A DNA stretch of 64,000 bases from Streptomyces sp. CB02058 (GCF_001905505.1 NZ_LIPG01000002.1:682001-746000); one strand, 5' to 3'. Shown: positions 9,104 through 20,221, counted from the first letter of the stretch. A program made the numbers and translations. The notes: generated by a model not told the origin, from the letters alone.

Positions 9104-10621
9104 ATGACCCGCACCGCGCGCTTCACCCTCGACCCCGCCTTCACCGTCGGGGACGTCGATCCCCGGCTCTTCGGATCCTTCGTCGAGCACCTCGGCCGCT
9201 GCGTCTACGACGGCATCTTCGAGCCGGGCCACCCGGCGGCGGACGAGGCCGGACTGCGCACCGACGTCCTGGATCTCGTCCGCGAACTCGGTGTCACCGC
9301 CATCCGCTACCCCGGCGGCAACTTCGTCTCCGGCTATCGCTGGGAGGACAGCGTCGGCCCCGCCGACGAGCGCCCCCGCCGTCTCGACCTCGCCTGGCGC
9401 TCCACCGAGACGAATCGTTTCGGCCTCTCCGAGTACATCGACTTCCTCCGGAAGGTCGGCCCCCAGGCCGAGCCCATGCTCGCGGTCAACCTCGGCACCC
9501 GCGGCGTCCAGGAGGCCATCCAGCTCCAGGAGTACGCCAACCACCCCTCCGGCACCGAGCTCTCCGACCGCCGCATCGGCCACGGCGACAAGGACCCCTT
9601 CGGCATCAAGCTGTGGTGCCTGGGCAACGAGATGGACGGCCCCTGGCAGACCGGCCACAAGACCGCCGAGGAGTACGGCAGGATCGCGGCCGAGACCGCG
9701 CGCGCGATGCGCCAGATCGACCCGTCCGTCGAGCTCGTCGCCTGCGGTTCGTCCAGCCGCGCCATGCCGACCTTCGCCGCCTGGGAGGCGACGGTCCTCG
9801 CCGAGACCTACGACCTCGTCGACTACGTCTCGCTGCACGCCTACTACGAGGAGACCGACGGCGACCGCGACTCCTTCCTGGCCTCGGCCGTGGACATGGA
9901 GTCCTTCATCGAGAGCGTCGTCGCGACCTGCGACCACGTCGGGGCGCGCCTCAAGTCGACGAAGAAGATCAACCTCTCCTTCGACGAGTGGAACGTCTGG
10001 TACATGAGCCGCTTCCAGAAGGACGCGGAGGAGAACCCGCTCGACTGGCCCGAGGCGCCGAGGCTGCTGGAGGACAATTACAGCGTCACCGACGCCGTCG
10101 TCTTCGGCAGCCTGCTCATCGCGCTGCTGCGCCACGCCGACCGGGTGACCGTGGCCTGTCTCGCCCAGCTGGTCAACGTGATCGCGCCGATCATGACCGA
10201 GCCCGGCGGCCCCGCCTGGCGTCAGACGACCTTCTTCCCCTTCGCCCAGGCCGCGCGCCACGGCAGGGGCCAGGTCCTGGACGTACGGGTGGACTCGCCC
10301 ACCTACGGGACGGCGAAGTACGGCGAGACGGACCTGCTGCACGCCACCGCCGTACGCGACCCGGAGACGGGCGCCGTCACGGTCTTCGCGGTCAACCGCA
10401 GCCAGGACGCCGTGCTGCCCCTCGAAGTCGCCCTGGAGGGGCTGGAGCTGGCCGAGGTCGTCGAGCACCAGGTCCTCGCGGACGCCGACCCCGAGGCCCG
10501 CAACACCCTCGCGGAGCCCGAGCGGGTGCTCCCGCACGCGGCCGAGGGCACCGTGCTCGACGGCGGCACGCTGAAGGCCGCCCTGGAGCCGCTCTCCTGG
10601 AACGTGATCCGGCTGGCCTGA
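9104..10621 (+). CDS. abfA: Alpha-L-arabinofuranosidase, GH51
   Basis: A 505-residue GH51 enzyme without signal peptide, hence intracellular. It opens with the beta-sandwich strand ARFTLDPAFTVGDVDPRLFGSFVEHLGR, then the TIM barrel with RYPGGNFVSGYRWEDSVGP. The acid/base is Glu176 in WCLGNEMDGPWQ and the nucleophile Glu295 in SFDEWNVWY, both standard for the family. It hydrolyses terminal arabinofuranosyl residues from imported arabinoxylan or arabinan fragments. AAGGAAG precedes the ATG. It faces the sugar ABC/dehydratase block across a shared terminator and carries the same operator motif, so it probably belongs to one regulon. Confidence 0.95.
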   Translation: MTRTARFTLDPAFTVGDVDPRLFGSFVEHLGRCVYDGIFEPGHPAADEAGLRTDVLDLVRELGVTAIRYPGGNFVSGYRWEDSVGPADERPRRLDLAWRSTETNRFGLSEYIDFLRKVGPQAEPMLAVNLGTRGVQEAIQLQEYANHPSGTELSDRRIGHGDKDPFGIKLWCLGNEMDGPWQTGHKTAEEYGRIAAETARAMRQIDPSVELVACGSSSRAMPTFAAWEATVLAETYDLVDYVSLHAYYEETDGDRDSFLASAVDMESFIESVVATCDHVGARLKSTKKINLSFDEWNVWYMSRFQKDAEENPLDWPEAPRLLEDNYSVTDAVVFGSLLIALLRHADRVTVACLAQLVNVIAPIMTEPGGPAWRQTTFFPFAQAARHGRGQVLDVRVDSPTYGTAKYGETDLLHATAVRDPETGAVTVFAVNRSQDAVLPLEVALEGLELAEVVEHQVLADADPEARNTLAEPERVLPHAAEGTVLDGGTLKAALEPLSWNVIRLA

Positions 10622-10622
10622 C

Positions 10623-10672
10623 CCACGACGACGGCGCCCTTCCCCGCGCGGGGAAGGGCGCCGTCGTCGTGG
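10623..10672. terminator. Bidirectional terminator, perfect 23-bp stem
   Basis: Arms 10623-10645 and 10650-10672 are perfect inverted copies around a GCGC loop, beginning CCACGACGACGG and ending CGTCGTCGTGG. It lies between the convergent abfA and mutarotase genes and can stop transcription from both sides. Confidence 0.92.
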
Positions 10673-10678
10673 AGCGGT

Positions 10679-11845
10679 TCAGCGCGTGGAGAAGGAGTGC
10701 ACCGTCGTCGACCGGTAGGTGTCGCCGGGGCGGAGCACCGTCGAGGGGAACGACGGCTGGTTGGGGGAGTCCGGGAAGTGCTGGGACTCCAGGCAGAACG
10801 CGTCGCCCTGGCGGTAGACCCGTCCGGACGTGCCCGTCAGTGTGCCGTTGAGGAAGTTCCCGGTGTAGACCTGCATGCCGGGCTCCGTCGTGTACATCTT
10901 CATGACCCGGCCCGAGCCGGGCTCCGTCACGGTCAGCGCGTACTCCGGGCGGACCGTGATCCCCTTGTCCAGGACGTAGTTGTGGTCGATGCCCTGCCCG
11001 TAGCCGATCTGCTGGTGCGGGGTGCGCACCGCCTCGCCGATGGCCCGGGAGCGCCGGAAGTCGAAGGGCGTGCGCGCCACGGGGGCGAGCTCGCCCGTCG
11101 GGATGAGCGTCGAGCCGACCGGGGTGTAGCGCGCGGCGGCCAGCTCCAGCAGATGCCCGTCGATGCTGCCGCTGCCCTCGCCCGCCAGGTTGAAGTAGGC
11201 GTGGCTGGTCAGGTTGAGGACGGTGGCACGGTCCGTCGTCGCCGTGTAGTCGATGCGCCACTCGCCCCGGGAGGTGAGGGTGTAGACGACACGGACGGCG
11301 AGCGTGCCCGGGTAGCCGGCCTCGCCGTCCGGGCTGGTCCGGGTCAGGACCAGCCCGACGTCGCCGTGCTCGGTGAACGGCTCCACCTGCCAGACCCGCT
11401 TGTCGAAGCCCTTGTCGCCGCCGTGCAGGCTGTTGGGGCCGTCGTTGAGCGGCAGTTGGTGGGTGGTCCCGTCGAGGGTGAAGCGCCCCTCGGCTATGCG
11501 GTTGCCGTAGCGCCCGATCAGACCGCCGAAGTACGGGGACTTCGCCACGTAGTCGGCGAGGTTGTCGAAACCGAGCGCGACGTTCGTGGTCCGGCCCCTG
11601 CGGTCGGGCGTTTCCAGGGACTGGACGACACCGCCCCAGGAGAGGACCTTCAGCCGGGTGCCGCCGTTGGCGAGCGTCCAGCGGTGCACCTTCGTGCCGT
11701 CGGCGAGTGTGCCGAAGAGCTCCTTGGACGGGGTACGCCCCGAGGATGAGGCGTGCGCGGCCGGGGCGCCCGCCGCCACGGCCACCCCTGCGGCGGCCGT
11801 GGCCGCCAGGACGGTGCGTCTGCTGGTTCCGGTGGTGAAGGTCAT
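10679..11845 (-). CDS. Secreted aldose 1-epimerase (mutarotase), Tat-exported
   Basis: A 388-residue GalM-family protein. The N-terminus SRRTVLAATAAAGVAVAAG followed by AHASSSG has a twin-arginine motif, hydrophobic core and AHA cleavage site, so export by Tat is likely. The galactose mutarotase domain contains PYFGGLIGRYGNRIAEGRF, NDGPNSLHGGDKGFDKRVW, HAYFNLAGEGSGSI (catalytic His region) and CLESQHFPDSPNQPSFPS with the catalytic Glu. It interconverts alpha and beta anomers of aldoses. It is the last gene of the minus-strand sugar transporter operon, 28 bp after mmsB. A cytosolic paralogue occurs at 23113. Confidence 0.92.
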   Translation of the reverse strand: MTFTTGTSRRTVLAATAAAGVAVAAGAPAAHASSSGRTPSKELFGTLADGTKVHRWTLANGGTRLKVLSWGGVVQSLETPDRRGRTTNVALGFDNLADYVAKSPYFGGLIGRYGNRIAEGRFTLDGTTHQLPLNDGPNSLHGGDKGFDKRVWQVEPFTEHGDVGLVLTRTSPDGEAGYPGTLAVRVVYTLTSRGEWRIDYTATTDRATVLNLTSHAYFNLAGEGSGSIDGHLLELAAARYTPVGSTLIPTGELAPVARTPFDFRRSRAIGEAVRTPHQQIGYGQGIDHNYVLDKGITVRPEYALTVTEPGSGRVMKMYTTEPGMQVYTGNFLNGTLTGTSGRVYRQGDAFCLESQHFPDSPNQPSFPSTVLRPGDTYRSTTVHSFSTR

Positions 11846-11873
11846 GAAACAACTCCTGTCGCGAGAAGGGGTG

Positions 11874-13114
11874 TTACGAACCGACCTTGCGCTTGTTCCA
11901 GACGTCGAAGCCGACGGCGGCCAGCAGCACCGCTCCCTTGATGACCTGCTGCCAGTCGGTGCCGATACCGACGAGGTTCATACCGTTGTTCAGCACGCCC
12001 AGGACCAGGCCACCGATGATCGCGCCGAGGACCGTGCCGACACCGCCGCTCATCGACGCGCCGCCGATGAACGAGGCGGCGATGGCCTCCAGCTCGAAGT
12101 TGAGGCCGGCCTTGGGCGAGGCCGCGTTGAAGCGGGCGGCGAAGACCAGACCCGCCAGGGCCGCGAGCATGCCCATGTTCAGGAAGACCAGGAAGGTGAC
12201 CTTCTTGTCCTTCACGCCCGACAGCTTGGCCGCGGGCAGGTTGCCGCCGATGGCGTAGATGTGGCGGCCGATGATCGCGTTGCGCATCAGATAGCCGAAC
12301 CCGACGACGAGCACGCCGAGGATGAGCAGCACGACCGGGGCGCCCTTGTAGCTGGCGAGCAGCAGCGTGACGACCAGGACGGCCGAGACCAGTGCGACCA
12401 GCTTCAGCAGGAACAGCTTGACCGGCAGCACGTCGAGGGCGAACTCCTGCTGGCGCTTGCGGTCGCGGACCTCCTGGAGGACCACGAAGGCGATCAGGGC
12501 GAAGCCCAGCAGCAGGGTGAGGTTGTGGTAGTTGGTGTTGGGACCGACCTCGGGCAGGAAGCCGTTGGCTATCTTCTGGAGGTCCTTCGGGAAGGGGCCG
12601 AGGGTCTGGCCCTTCAGGAAGATCTCCGTCAGACCGCGGAAGAGCAGCATGCCCGCGAGGGTCACGATGAACGACGGTATGCCGAGATAGGCGATGAAGA
12701 AGCCCTGCACCGCGCCGGCGACGGCGCCGATGGCCAGGCAGAGCACCACCGCGAGCGGCCAGGCCAGATGGTGTTCGACCATCAGCACGGCGGCCATCGC
12801 CCCGATGAACGCGGTCAGCGAGCCGACCGAGAGGTCGATGTGGCCCGCGATGATGACGAGCATCATGCCGATCGCGAGGATCAGGATGTAGCTGTTCTGC
12901 AGCACCAGGTTGGAGACGTTGCGCGGGAGCAGCAGGTCGCCGTCGGTCCACACCGCGAACAGCACCACGATCAGGCCGAGGGCCATCAGCATGCCGTACT
13001 GGCGCATGTTGCGGCGCATGCCGCCCAGCATCAGCTGGAGCAGGCCCTCACCGGTGGCCGCGCCGCCTTTGCCGGGCGGCGCGGGGGCCGGGTTCTTCGC
13101 GGTCACGTCCGTGC

Positions 13115-13118
<4 letters not shown>
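11874..13118 (-). CDS. mmsB: Multiple-monosaccharide ABC transporter permease (MmsB/GguB-like)
   Basis: A 414-residue membrane protein with about ten helices. It contains [19 protein letters not shown] then [20 protein letters not shown] (BPD_transp_2/RbsC-type signature) and late [22 protein letters not shown]. Length and the long hydrophilic insert between the mid helices fit the GguB/MmsB branch, which imports arabinose, galactose, glucose or xylose, rather than RbsC. It overlaps the ATPase gene by 4 bp (ATGA), showing translational coupling. Substrate range is inferred from family and context. Confidence 0.9.
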
Positions 13119-14665
<1,547 letters not shown>

Positions 14666-14698
14666 GGTCTTGCCTTCCAATCCTTGAGGGGGTCCCGG

Positions 14699-15808
14699 TT
14701 ACTTGAGGTCGTTCTCGGTGTAGTAGCCGCCGTCGACGAGGACCTCCTTGTAGTTGGCCTTGTCGACGCTGACCGGCTGGAGCAGGAAGGCGGGGACGAC
14801 CTTGGAGCCGTTGTCGTAGGACTTGGTGTCGTTGACCTCGGGCTTCTTGTCCTTCAGGACCGCGTCGACCATGTTTGACGCGACCTTGGCGAGCTCGCGC
14901 AGGTCCTTGTAGACGGTCTGCGTCTGCTCACCCGTGATGATCGACTTCACCGAGGCGACCTCGGCGTCCTGGCCCGTGACGACCGGCATCGGCTTGGACT
15001 TGGTGCCGTAGCCGTCCGACTTCAGGGCGGAGAGGATGCCGATGGAGATGCCGTCGTACGGGGAGAGCACGGCGTCGACCCGGGCGCTGCGGTAGCTGGA
15101 CGTCAGCAGGTCGTCCATGCGCTTCTGCGCGGTGCCGCCGTCCCAGCGCAGGGTGGTGACCTGGTTGAGGGCGGTCTGCTTGGACCTGACGACGAGGTCG
15201 CCCTTGTCCACGTACGGCTTCAGGACGTTCATCGCGCCCTGGAAGAAGTACTTGGTGTTGTTGTCGTCGTTGGAGCCGGCGAACAGCTCGATGCTGAAGG
15301 GGCCCTTCTCGCCGTCCTCCAGGCCGAGCTTGTCCACGATGTACGAGCCCTGGAGCTCGCCGACCTTCTCGTTGTCGAACGAGGCGTAGTAGTCGACGTT
15401 CTCCGTGCCCAGGATCAGCCGGTCGTAGGAGATCACCGGGATGTCGGCGTCCTTGGCCTGCTGGAGCACGTTGCCGAGGGACTTGTTGTCGATCGCGGCG
15501 ACGATCAGGGCGTCCACACCCTGGGTGATCATGTTCTCGATCTGCGAGACCTGCTGGTCCGGGTCGTCCTCCCCGTACACCAGCTTGGTCTTGTAGCCCT
15601 TGCCCTTCAGTTCCTTCTCGACGTTGGCGCCGTCGGCGATCCAGCGCTCGGAGGACTTGGTCGGCATCGCGATACCGATGGTGGCGCCCTCGGCGCCACC
15701 CTTCTTCTCCTCGCTGCCGCCTTCGCTGTTCTGGCCGCAGGCGGTCAGAGCGAGGGCGAGGGAGGCGGTGGAGGCTATGGCGGCGAGTGCGGCTCGGCGG
15801 TTGCGCAT
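14699..15808 (-). CDS. chvE: Sugar ABC transporter substrate-binding lipoprotein (ChvE/XylF-like)
   Basis: A 369-residue periplasmic-binding-type I protein. The N-terminus [20 protein letters not shown], then LTACGQ, is a lipoprotein signal with lipobox LTAC. The domain follows with [39 protein letters not shown] and [20 protein letters not shown], characteristic of ChvE and XylF. It binds aldoses such as arabinose, galactose or xylose outside the membrane and delivers them to MmsAB. AAGGA lies about 9 nt before ATG 15808; in-frame ATGs at 15817 and 15814 are alternatives. It is first in its operon, with GTTTCCGGAAC 120 bp upstream. Confidence 0.93.
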   Translation of the reverse strand: MRNRRAALAAIASTASLALALTACGQNSEGGSEEKKGGAEGATIGIAMPTKSSERWIADGANVEKELKGKGYKTKLVYGEDDPDQQVSQIENMITQGVDALIVAAIDNKSLGNVLQQAKDADIPVISYDRLILGTENVDYYASFDNEKVGELQGSYIVDKLGLEDGEKGPFSIELFAGSNDDNNTKYFFQGAMNVLKPYVDKGDLVVRSKQTALNQVTTLRWDGGTAQKRMDDLLTSSYRSARVDAVLSPYDGISIGILSALKSDGYGTKSKPMPVVTGQDAEVASVKSIITGEQTQTVYKDLRELAKVASNMVDAVLKDKKPEVNDTKSYDNGSKVVPAFLLQPVSVDKANYKEVLVDGGYYTENDLK

Positions 15809-15927
15809 AGTCATCATCCTTGATGTGGGTCTTGGCTCGGTCCGGTGGTGCCCGAAGGGATGAGGGCGGCTCGACCGAGAACAGGTGTGTGGGATTGTGC
15901 GCGGCTGTGTCTTCTTTTGGGGAGCGC

Positions 15928-15938
15928 GTTTCCGGAAC
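15928..15938. promoter_or_regulatory. Candidate operator GTTTCCGGAAC upstream of chvE
   Basis: TTCCGGAA (15930-15937) is an 8-bp palindrome within GTTTCCGGAAC, between the chvE start and the end of the upstream U32-like gene. It differs from the CGAAAT..CGAAC motif elsewhere in the locus. Support is positional only. Confidence 0.25.
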
Positions 15939-15939
15939 G

Positions 15940-16923
15940 TTATGACGAGATCCCGAACCGGTTGAGCGACCCCGGGAGCCGGGACCCGAGCGGCGACATC
16001 CCGCCGTCGGCCCCGTGGCGCGCGAGCAGGTCGAGCGCGAGACGGCCGCGCCGCACCCGCTCCTTGGCGGAGGACAGCGCCAGATCCCGCAGGTGCTGGC
16101 CGTAGGGGTAGATCCCGGGCGACTTGGAGAGGCCGAACTTCAGGTACAGCGGCGAGCCGCGCCGGATCAGTTCGGCGATCTCGTACATCCGCACATAGCC
16201 GCCGAGGTCGTCGGGAGCCTCGATGTAGAGATCCATCGGGGCTGCGGACACCCTCCGGATCTCCGTGAACTGGGCGAGCGTCAGGTCCGAGGGGATGTTG
16301 ATCGAGTCGGCGCCGAGCTGCTCGAACACGGCGTAGGAGGCCGGATTGACCGGTCCGATGAGCGCCGACACCTTGAAGGTGGTGTCCGCGGGCAGGACCC
16401 CCTGCGCCCGCAGGCGGTGCAGCGTCCACAGCACGCCCTCGTCGGCCACCAGCAGGCACTTCACACCCAGGGACGCCGCACGCAGGGCGTCCTCCACGCA
16501 GCCGGCCAGCGCGTCGTGGCCGCGGGCGCGCAGCCCCGCGCCGCCCGAGTCCGTGCGGACCGACGCCCCGGTGTCCCAGGTGCCGCGCGGCCCGGTGAAC
16601 AGGCAGAGCTCGATGTCGCGTTCGGCGCAGCCCTCCACCATCTCGGTGATCTCGGCGTCCGTCAGCATCCAGATGCCGCTGCCCTGGCTGATGCGGTGGA
16701 CGGGGACGTCGAGCCGGGCCGACTCCTTCAGTACGACGCCGAGGGCCTCCGGACCCTCCACGGACGGCACCTCGGTGCGCCAGCTCCCGCCGTCGGGGAA
16801 GGAGTGCGTGGAGGCGTCGGCCGAGGACAGGGGTGCCGGGCCGAGGCCGAGCGCGGTGAGCGCGTCATCGCCGGGTCGGCGGGGGCCGGCTGCACCGGGG
16901 GAAGAGACAGGGGCGTCTTTCAC
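15940..16923 (-). CDS. Probable TIM-barrel protein, U32 peptidase-like, in the sugar locus
   Basis: A 327-residue soluble protein. Recognisable stretches are [20 protein letters not shown] (about 75), [18 protein letters not shown] (about 103), [18 protein letters not shown] (about 157), a strand-helix unit [20 protein letters not shown], and [20 protein letters not shown]. This resembles U32/COG0826-like or dihydropicolinate-type barrels, but the standard U32 motifs are not clear. A role in handling a sugar acid intermediate is possible from context only. The GTG start has AAGGA upstream and one copy of the CGAAATACCGAAC motif 15-27 bp before it. Confidence 0.6.
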   Translation of the reverse strand: MKDAPVSSPGAAGPRRPGDDALTALGLGPAPLSSADASTHSFPDGGSWRTEVPSVEGPEALGVVLKESARLDVPVHRISQGSGIWMLTDAEITEMVEGCAERDIELCLFTGPRGTWDTGASVRTDSGGAGLRARGHDALAGCVEDALRAASLGVKCLLVADEGVLWTLHRLRAQGVLPADTTFKVSALIGPVNPASYAVFEQLGADSINIPSDLTLAQFTEIRRVSAAPMDLYIEAPDDLGGYVRMYEIAELIRRGSPLYLKFGLSKSPGIYPYGQHLRDLALSSAKERVRRGRLALDLLARHGADGGMSPLGSRLPGSLNRFGISS

Positions 16924-16937
16924 GACAGGTCCTTCAC

Positions 16938-16950
16938 GTTCGGTATTTCG
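16938..16950 (-). promoter_or_regulatory. CGAAATACCGAAC motif before the U32-like gene
   Basis: On the minus strand this reads CGAAATACCGAAC and is identical over 13 bases to a copy at 19225-19237. It matches the half-sites of the abfA palindrome at 9076. It sits just upstream of the ribosome-binding site, so binding would block transcription or initiation. Confidence 0.55.
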
Positions 16951-16972
16951 GACGACATTCGGATCATTGGGT

Positions 16973-17017
16973 GTACGCCGGTACGGAGGCGGTCAGGACG
17001 CCGCCGTACCGGCGTAC
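16973..17017. terminator. Hairpin after the alcohol dehydrogenase gene
   Basis: GTACGCCGGTACGG (16973-16986) pairs perfectly with CCGTACCGGCGTAC (17004-17017) across a 17-nt loop. It lies 18 bp past the dehydrogenase stop in its direction and separates it from the U32-like gene. Confidence 0.75.
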
Positions 17018-17034
17018 GGATCGGGGCGGGCCCG

Positions 17035-18054
17035 TCACGGCCGCAGCAGCACCTTCCCGGTCCCCGGGTCCCCGGACCCCACCAGCGCCACGGCCTCGGC
17101 GAACCGCTCCAGCGGGAACTCGTGGGTGATCAGGGGCGCGGGGTCGAGCAGCCCGGCCGTGAACGCCCGCACCGCGTAGGACCAGGCCGACGACGGCGCG
17201 CCGAAGACGCTGCGCACGGTGAGCTGGCTCAGCGACAGGTGCACCGGGTCGATGCCCAGGGCGCCCGGGGTGAACATCCCGGTCAGCACGACACGCCCGC
17301 CGCGCCGCGCCAGCAGGCACGCGTCGGCCGCGGTGGACGGCGCTCCGGCCGTCTCCACGACCAGGTCGTAGCGGCCCCGTACCTCCTCGGCCTCCTCGGG
17401 GACCCGCGCCTCGCTCGCCCCGAAGTCCAGGGCCAGGGCGGCCCGTTCCTTCCGCGGGTCGATCACGGTGAGCTCCGCGGGCGACACCGCCGCCAGCAGT
17501 TGCACCGCGAGCAGTCCCAGCGTGCCCGCCCCGAGTACGGCGATCCGCTCGCCGGGCTCGGGTGCCCCGGCCCGCACCGCCGCAGCGATCACCGCGGCCG
17601 GCTCCAGCAGGGCCGCCGCCCGCAGATCGGCGTCGTCGGCCAGCGGGTGCAGCAGCCGTGCCGGGACCACCAGATGGTCGGCGAAGGCGCCGGGCCTGGT
17701 GAAGCCCGTCTCGTCGTAACCCGCGCCGCACAGGGAGGTCTCGCCCTCCCTGCACCGCTCGCAGCGCCCGCAGGCCCGGAAGCCCTCGGCGACCGTGCGC
17801 CGGCCGGTCAGCGCGGGATCGACACCCTCGCCCACGGCGTCGACGGTCCCCGACCACTCGTGACCCGGGACCACGGGGTAGCGCACATAGGCCGGGTCGC
17901 GGTGACCGTCGTACACCTCGCGGTCGCTCATGCAGATCCCGGCGGCGGCTACGCGCACCCGGACCTCGCCGGGGCCGGGTTCCGGGAGCGGCCCCTCGGT
18001 CAGCCGGTGGCTGCCGGGCCGCTCCACCGTCAACGAGCGGGACAGGGACGTCAC
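17035..18054 (-). CDS. Zinc-dependent alcohol dehydrogenase (sugar alcohol/sugar acid type)
   Basis: A 339-residue medium-chain dehydrogenase. Catalytic zinc ligands are in AAGICMSDREVYDG and VPGHEWSGTVDAVGEG; the structural zinc lobe is CGRCERCREGETSLC (about 98-112). The Rossmann motif is IAVLGAGTLGLLAVQLL (about 172-188). The NAD-binding acidic residue follows in LTVIDPRKERA. Relatives oxidise polyols or sugar acids such as threonate, galactonate or sorbitol. Its GTG start overlaps the TGA of the dehydratase (GTGA), so the two enzymes are translationally coupled and likely catalyse successive steps. Confidence 0.9.
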   Translation of the reverse strand: MTSLSRSLTVERPGSHRLTEGPLPEPGPGEVRVRVAAAGICMSDREVYDGHRDPAYVRYPVVPGHEWSGTVDAVGEGVDPALTGRRTVAEGFRACGRCERCREGETSLCGAGYDETGFTRPGAFADHLVVPARLLHPLADDADLRAAALLEPAAVIAAAVRAGAPEPGERIAVLGAGTLGLLAVQLLAAVSPAELTVIDPRKERAALALDFGASEARVPEEAEEVRGRYDLVVETAGAPSTAADACLLARRGGRVVLTGMFTPGALGIDPVHLSLSQLTVRSVFGAPSSAWSYAVRAFTAGLLDPAPLITHEFPLERFAEAVALVGSGDPGTGKVLLRP

Positions 18055-19205
18055 TTGGGCTGCCTCTTCTCCCAGCCGTCCGCCCACAGGTCGAACCGCG
18101 CCTGCTGCTGCGGGAATTCGGCCGCCGCGTCCACGTCCAGCTCCACGCCGAGCCCCGGGGCGTCGGAGAGCTCGAAGCAACCGGTCTCGGGATCGACGTA
18201 CGGGGCGCCCTTGACGACCTTCTTGATGTCGGCGTCCGCGAAGTCGTTGAAGTGTTCCAGGATCTTGAAGTTCGGGGTGCAGCCGGCGACCTGGAGGCTG
18301 GCCGCGGTCAGCACCGAGCCGCCCACATTGTGCGGGGCGATCAGCGTGTAGTGGGTCTCCGCGGTCGCCGCCAGCTTGCGGGTCTCCAGGATGCCGCCGA
18401 TGTGGCCGACGTCCGGCTGGATGATGTCGACGGCCTGCGACTCGAAGAGCTCGCGGAACTCGATCCGGTCGTGGATGCGCTCACCCGTCGCGATCGGCAG
18501 GTCGACCTTCTCCGCGACCTTGCTCAGCGCCTTCAGGTTCTCCGGCGGCACCGGCTCCTCCAGCCACGCAGGCCTGAAGGGTGCCATCTCGCGGGCGATC
18601 CGCACCGCGGTCGACGGGCTGAACCGGCCGTGCATCTCCAGCATCAGCTCGGTGTCGGGGCCGATGGCGTCCCGCACGGCCTCGATGAGGGAGACGGCGT
18701 AACGGGTCTCCTCCTGGCCCAGCTCGAAGTGGCCGGTGCCGAAGGGGTCGATCTTCAGGGCGCGGTAGCCGCGCTCGACGACCCCCTGCGCCGCCTTGTG
18801 GTACGCCTCCGGGGTGCGCTCGGTGGTGTACCAGCCGTTGGCGTACGCCTTGACCCGGTCGGTCACCTTCCCGCCGAGCAGCTGCCAGACGGGGACGCCC
18901 AGCGCCTTGCCCTTGATGTCCCAGCAGGCCATCTCGATGACCGCGATGCCGGACATCACGATCTCCCCCGCCCGCCCGTAGTCGCCGTACTTCATCCGCT
19001 TGACGAGGTCCTCGACGGCGAACGGGTCGGAGCCGGTGATGTGGTTGGCCGACGCCTCGCGCAGGTAGCCGAGCAGCGCGTCCGTGCGGCCCAGCATCCG
19101 GGTCTCGCCGACTCCGGTGAGACCCTCGTCGGTGTGGACCTGGACGTAGGTGAGGTTGCGCCACGGCGTGCCGACGACATGCGTGCTGATTCCGGTGATG
19201 CGCAC
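18051..19205 (-). CDS. Enolase-superfamily sugar acid dehydratase (mandelate racemase group)
   Basis: A 384-residue enzyme with the enolase capping domain (residues 1-120) and a barrel. Predicted metal ligands are Glu190 (MLEMHGRF), Glu216 (WLEEPV) and Glu242 (IATGERIHDR); likely base/acid residues are Lys151 (ALKIDPFG), His192 and His292 (APHNVGG). This layout resembles the galactonate/gluconate/galactarate dehydratase branch, which dehydrates an aldonic or aldaric acid to a 2-keto-3-deoxy acid. GTG 19205 has GGAGAGG 9 nt upstream; the much longer open frame to 20084 is noise. It is first in a two-gene operon preceded by two copies of the locus motif. Confidence 0.9.
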   Translation of the reverse strand: MRITGISTHVVGTPWRNLTYVQVHTDEGLTGVGETRMLGRTDALLGYLREASANHITGSDPFAVEDLVKRMKYGDYGRAGEIVMSGIAVIEMACWDIKGKALGVPVWQLLGGKVTDRVKAYANGWYTTERTPEAYHKAAQGVVERGYRALKIDPFGTGHFELGQEETRYAVSLIEAVRDAIGPDTELMLEMHGRFSPSTAVRIAREMAPFRPAWLEEPVPPENLKALSKVAEKVDLPIATGERIHDRIEFRELFESQAVDIIQPDVGHIGGILETRKLAATAETHYTLIAPHNVGGSVLTAASLQVAGCTPNFKILEHFNDFADADIKKVVKGAPYVDPETGCFELSDAPGLGVELDVDAAAEFPQQQARFDLWADGWEKRQPK

Positions 19206-19224
19206 GGGTGTTGCCTCTCCACGT

Positions 19225-19252
19225 GTTCGGTATTTCGTCGCTCGTTCGAAAT
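19225..19252 (-). promoter_or_regulatory. Double operator motif before the dehydratase gene
   Basis: TTCGGTATTTCG (19226-19237) and CTCGTTCGAAAT (19241-19252) lie 20-47 bp upstream of the dehydratase GTG. The first repeats the site at 16938. The second is the exact reverse complement of 9082-9093 in front of abfA. Confidence 0.6.
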
Positions 19253-19316
19253 GCTGGCGTGACGGTAATGACGGGCCAGGGCAGGTGTCAATGGTTCGCG
19301 CAAGTACGCTGACGTC

Positions 19317-20102
19317 ATGAGTGATCTCGGGGCGGGTTTCGGATACTTGATCAAGGGCCAGCGCTGGGCTTTCGGGCACGGCCGCCAGCTCGGTCTGGGC
19401 CTGCTGCCCGCGCTCATCACCCTCGTCGTCTACGCGGGCGCGCTCGTCGGACTCGGTTACGGCGCCGACGACTTCGTCGGCTGGGCCACCCCCTTCGCCG
19501 ACGACTGGTCCTCGCCCTGGCTGGGGCTCCTGCGCAACACCCTGACCGTCCTGGTCTTCGCCTTCGGGATATTCCTCGCGGTCATCACCTTCACCGCGGT
19601 GACCCTGCTCGTCGGCCAGCCGTTCTACGAGTCGCTGTCCGAGGCGGTCGACCGCAGCGAGGGCGGCGAGGTACCGGAGTCGGGCCTGCCGCTCTGGCGC
19701 GAACTCTGGATCTCCGCCCGTGACTCCGTCCGCATCCTGCTGCGCGTCGCGTTCTACGGCGTGCTGCTCTTCGCCCTCGGGTTCATCCCCGTCGTGGGGC
19801 AGACGGTGATCCCCGCGCTCGGCTTCTGCGTCTCCGGCTACTTCCTCGCCGAGGAGCTCACCGCCGTGGCCCTCCAGCGCCGCGGCATGGTCCTCAAGGA
19901 CCGTCTCCGGCTGCTGCGCGGACGCCGCGCCCTGGTGCTCGGCTTCGGCGTCCCGCTCACGCTCGCCTTCCTCGTACCCTTCGTCGCCGTGCTGCTGATG
20001 CCGGGCGCGGTCGCCGGCGCCACACTCCTGGCCCGCGACCTCACGGCCACGCCCGAGGACCCGGAGCCGGTCCGCGAGCCGCACTCCCTGCGCAAGGACT
20101 GA
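19317..20102 (+). CDS. EI24/CysZ-like integral membrane protein
   Basis: A 261-residue membrane protein with about six hydrophobic segments, starting MSDLGAGFGYLIKGQRWAFG, a typical opening of actinobacterial EI24-domain proteins. GQPFYESLSEAVD (about 102) and LGFCVSGYFLAEELTAVAL (about 181) match the conserved CysZ/EI24 core. CysZ imports sulfate in enterobacteria; whether actinobacterial members do so is not established. No strong ribosome-binding site is visible. It is divergent from the dehydratase operon and 119 bp before the dehydrogenase gene, with no obvious link to either. Confidence 0.85.
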   Translation: MSDLGAGFGYLIKGQRWAFGHGRQLGLGLLPALITLVVYAGALVGLGYGADDFVGWATPFADDWSSPWLGLLRNTLTVLVFAFGIFLAVITFTAVTLLVGQPFYESLSEAVDRSEGGEVPESGLPLWRELWISARDSVRILLRVAFYGVLLFALGFIPVVGQTVIPALGFCVSGYFLAEELTAVALQRRGMVLKDRLRLLRGRRALVLGFGVPLTLAFLVPFVAVLLMPGAVAGATLLARDLTATPEDPEPVREPHSLRKD

Positions 20103-20221
20103 CGAGCGGGGGCGGACGCGCCGCGAGGGACACGCGTCCCGAGGCCTGGGGGCACGGACACTGCTCGGGTGGGTACCCGCCCCCCCCGGCAGACGAACGG
20201 CACACCAGGAGCAGCCCGAAC

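Noticed and set aside
19206-20084. Long leftward frame fused to the dehydratase
   Set aside because: It runs antisense to the EI24 gene; a GTG with a good RBS at 19205 matches the enzyme's natural N-terminus.
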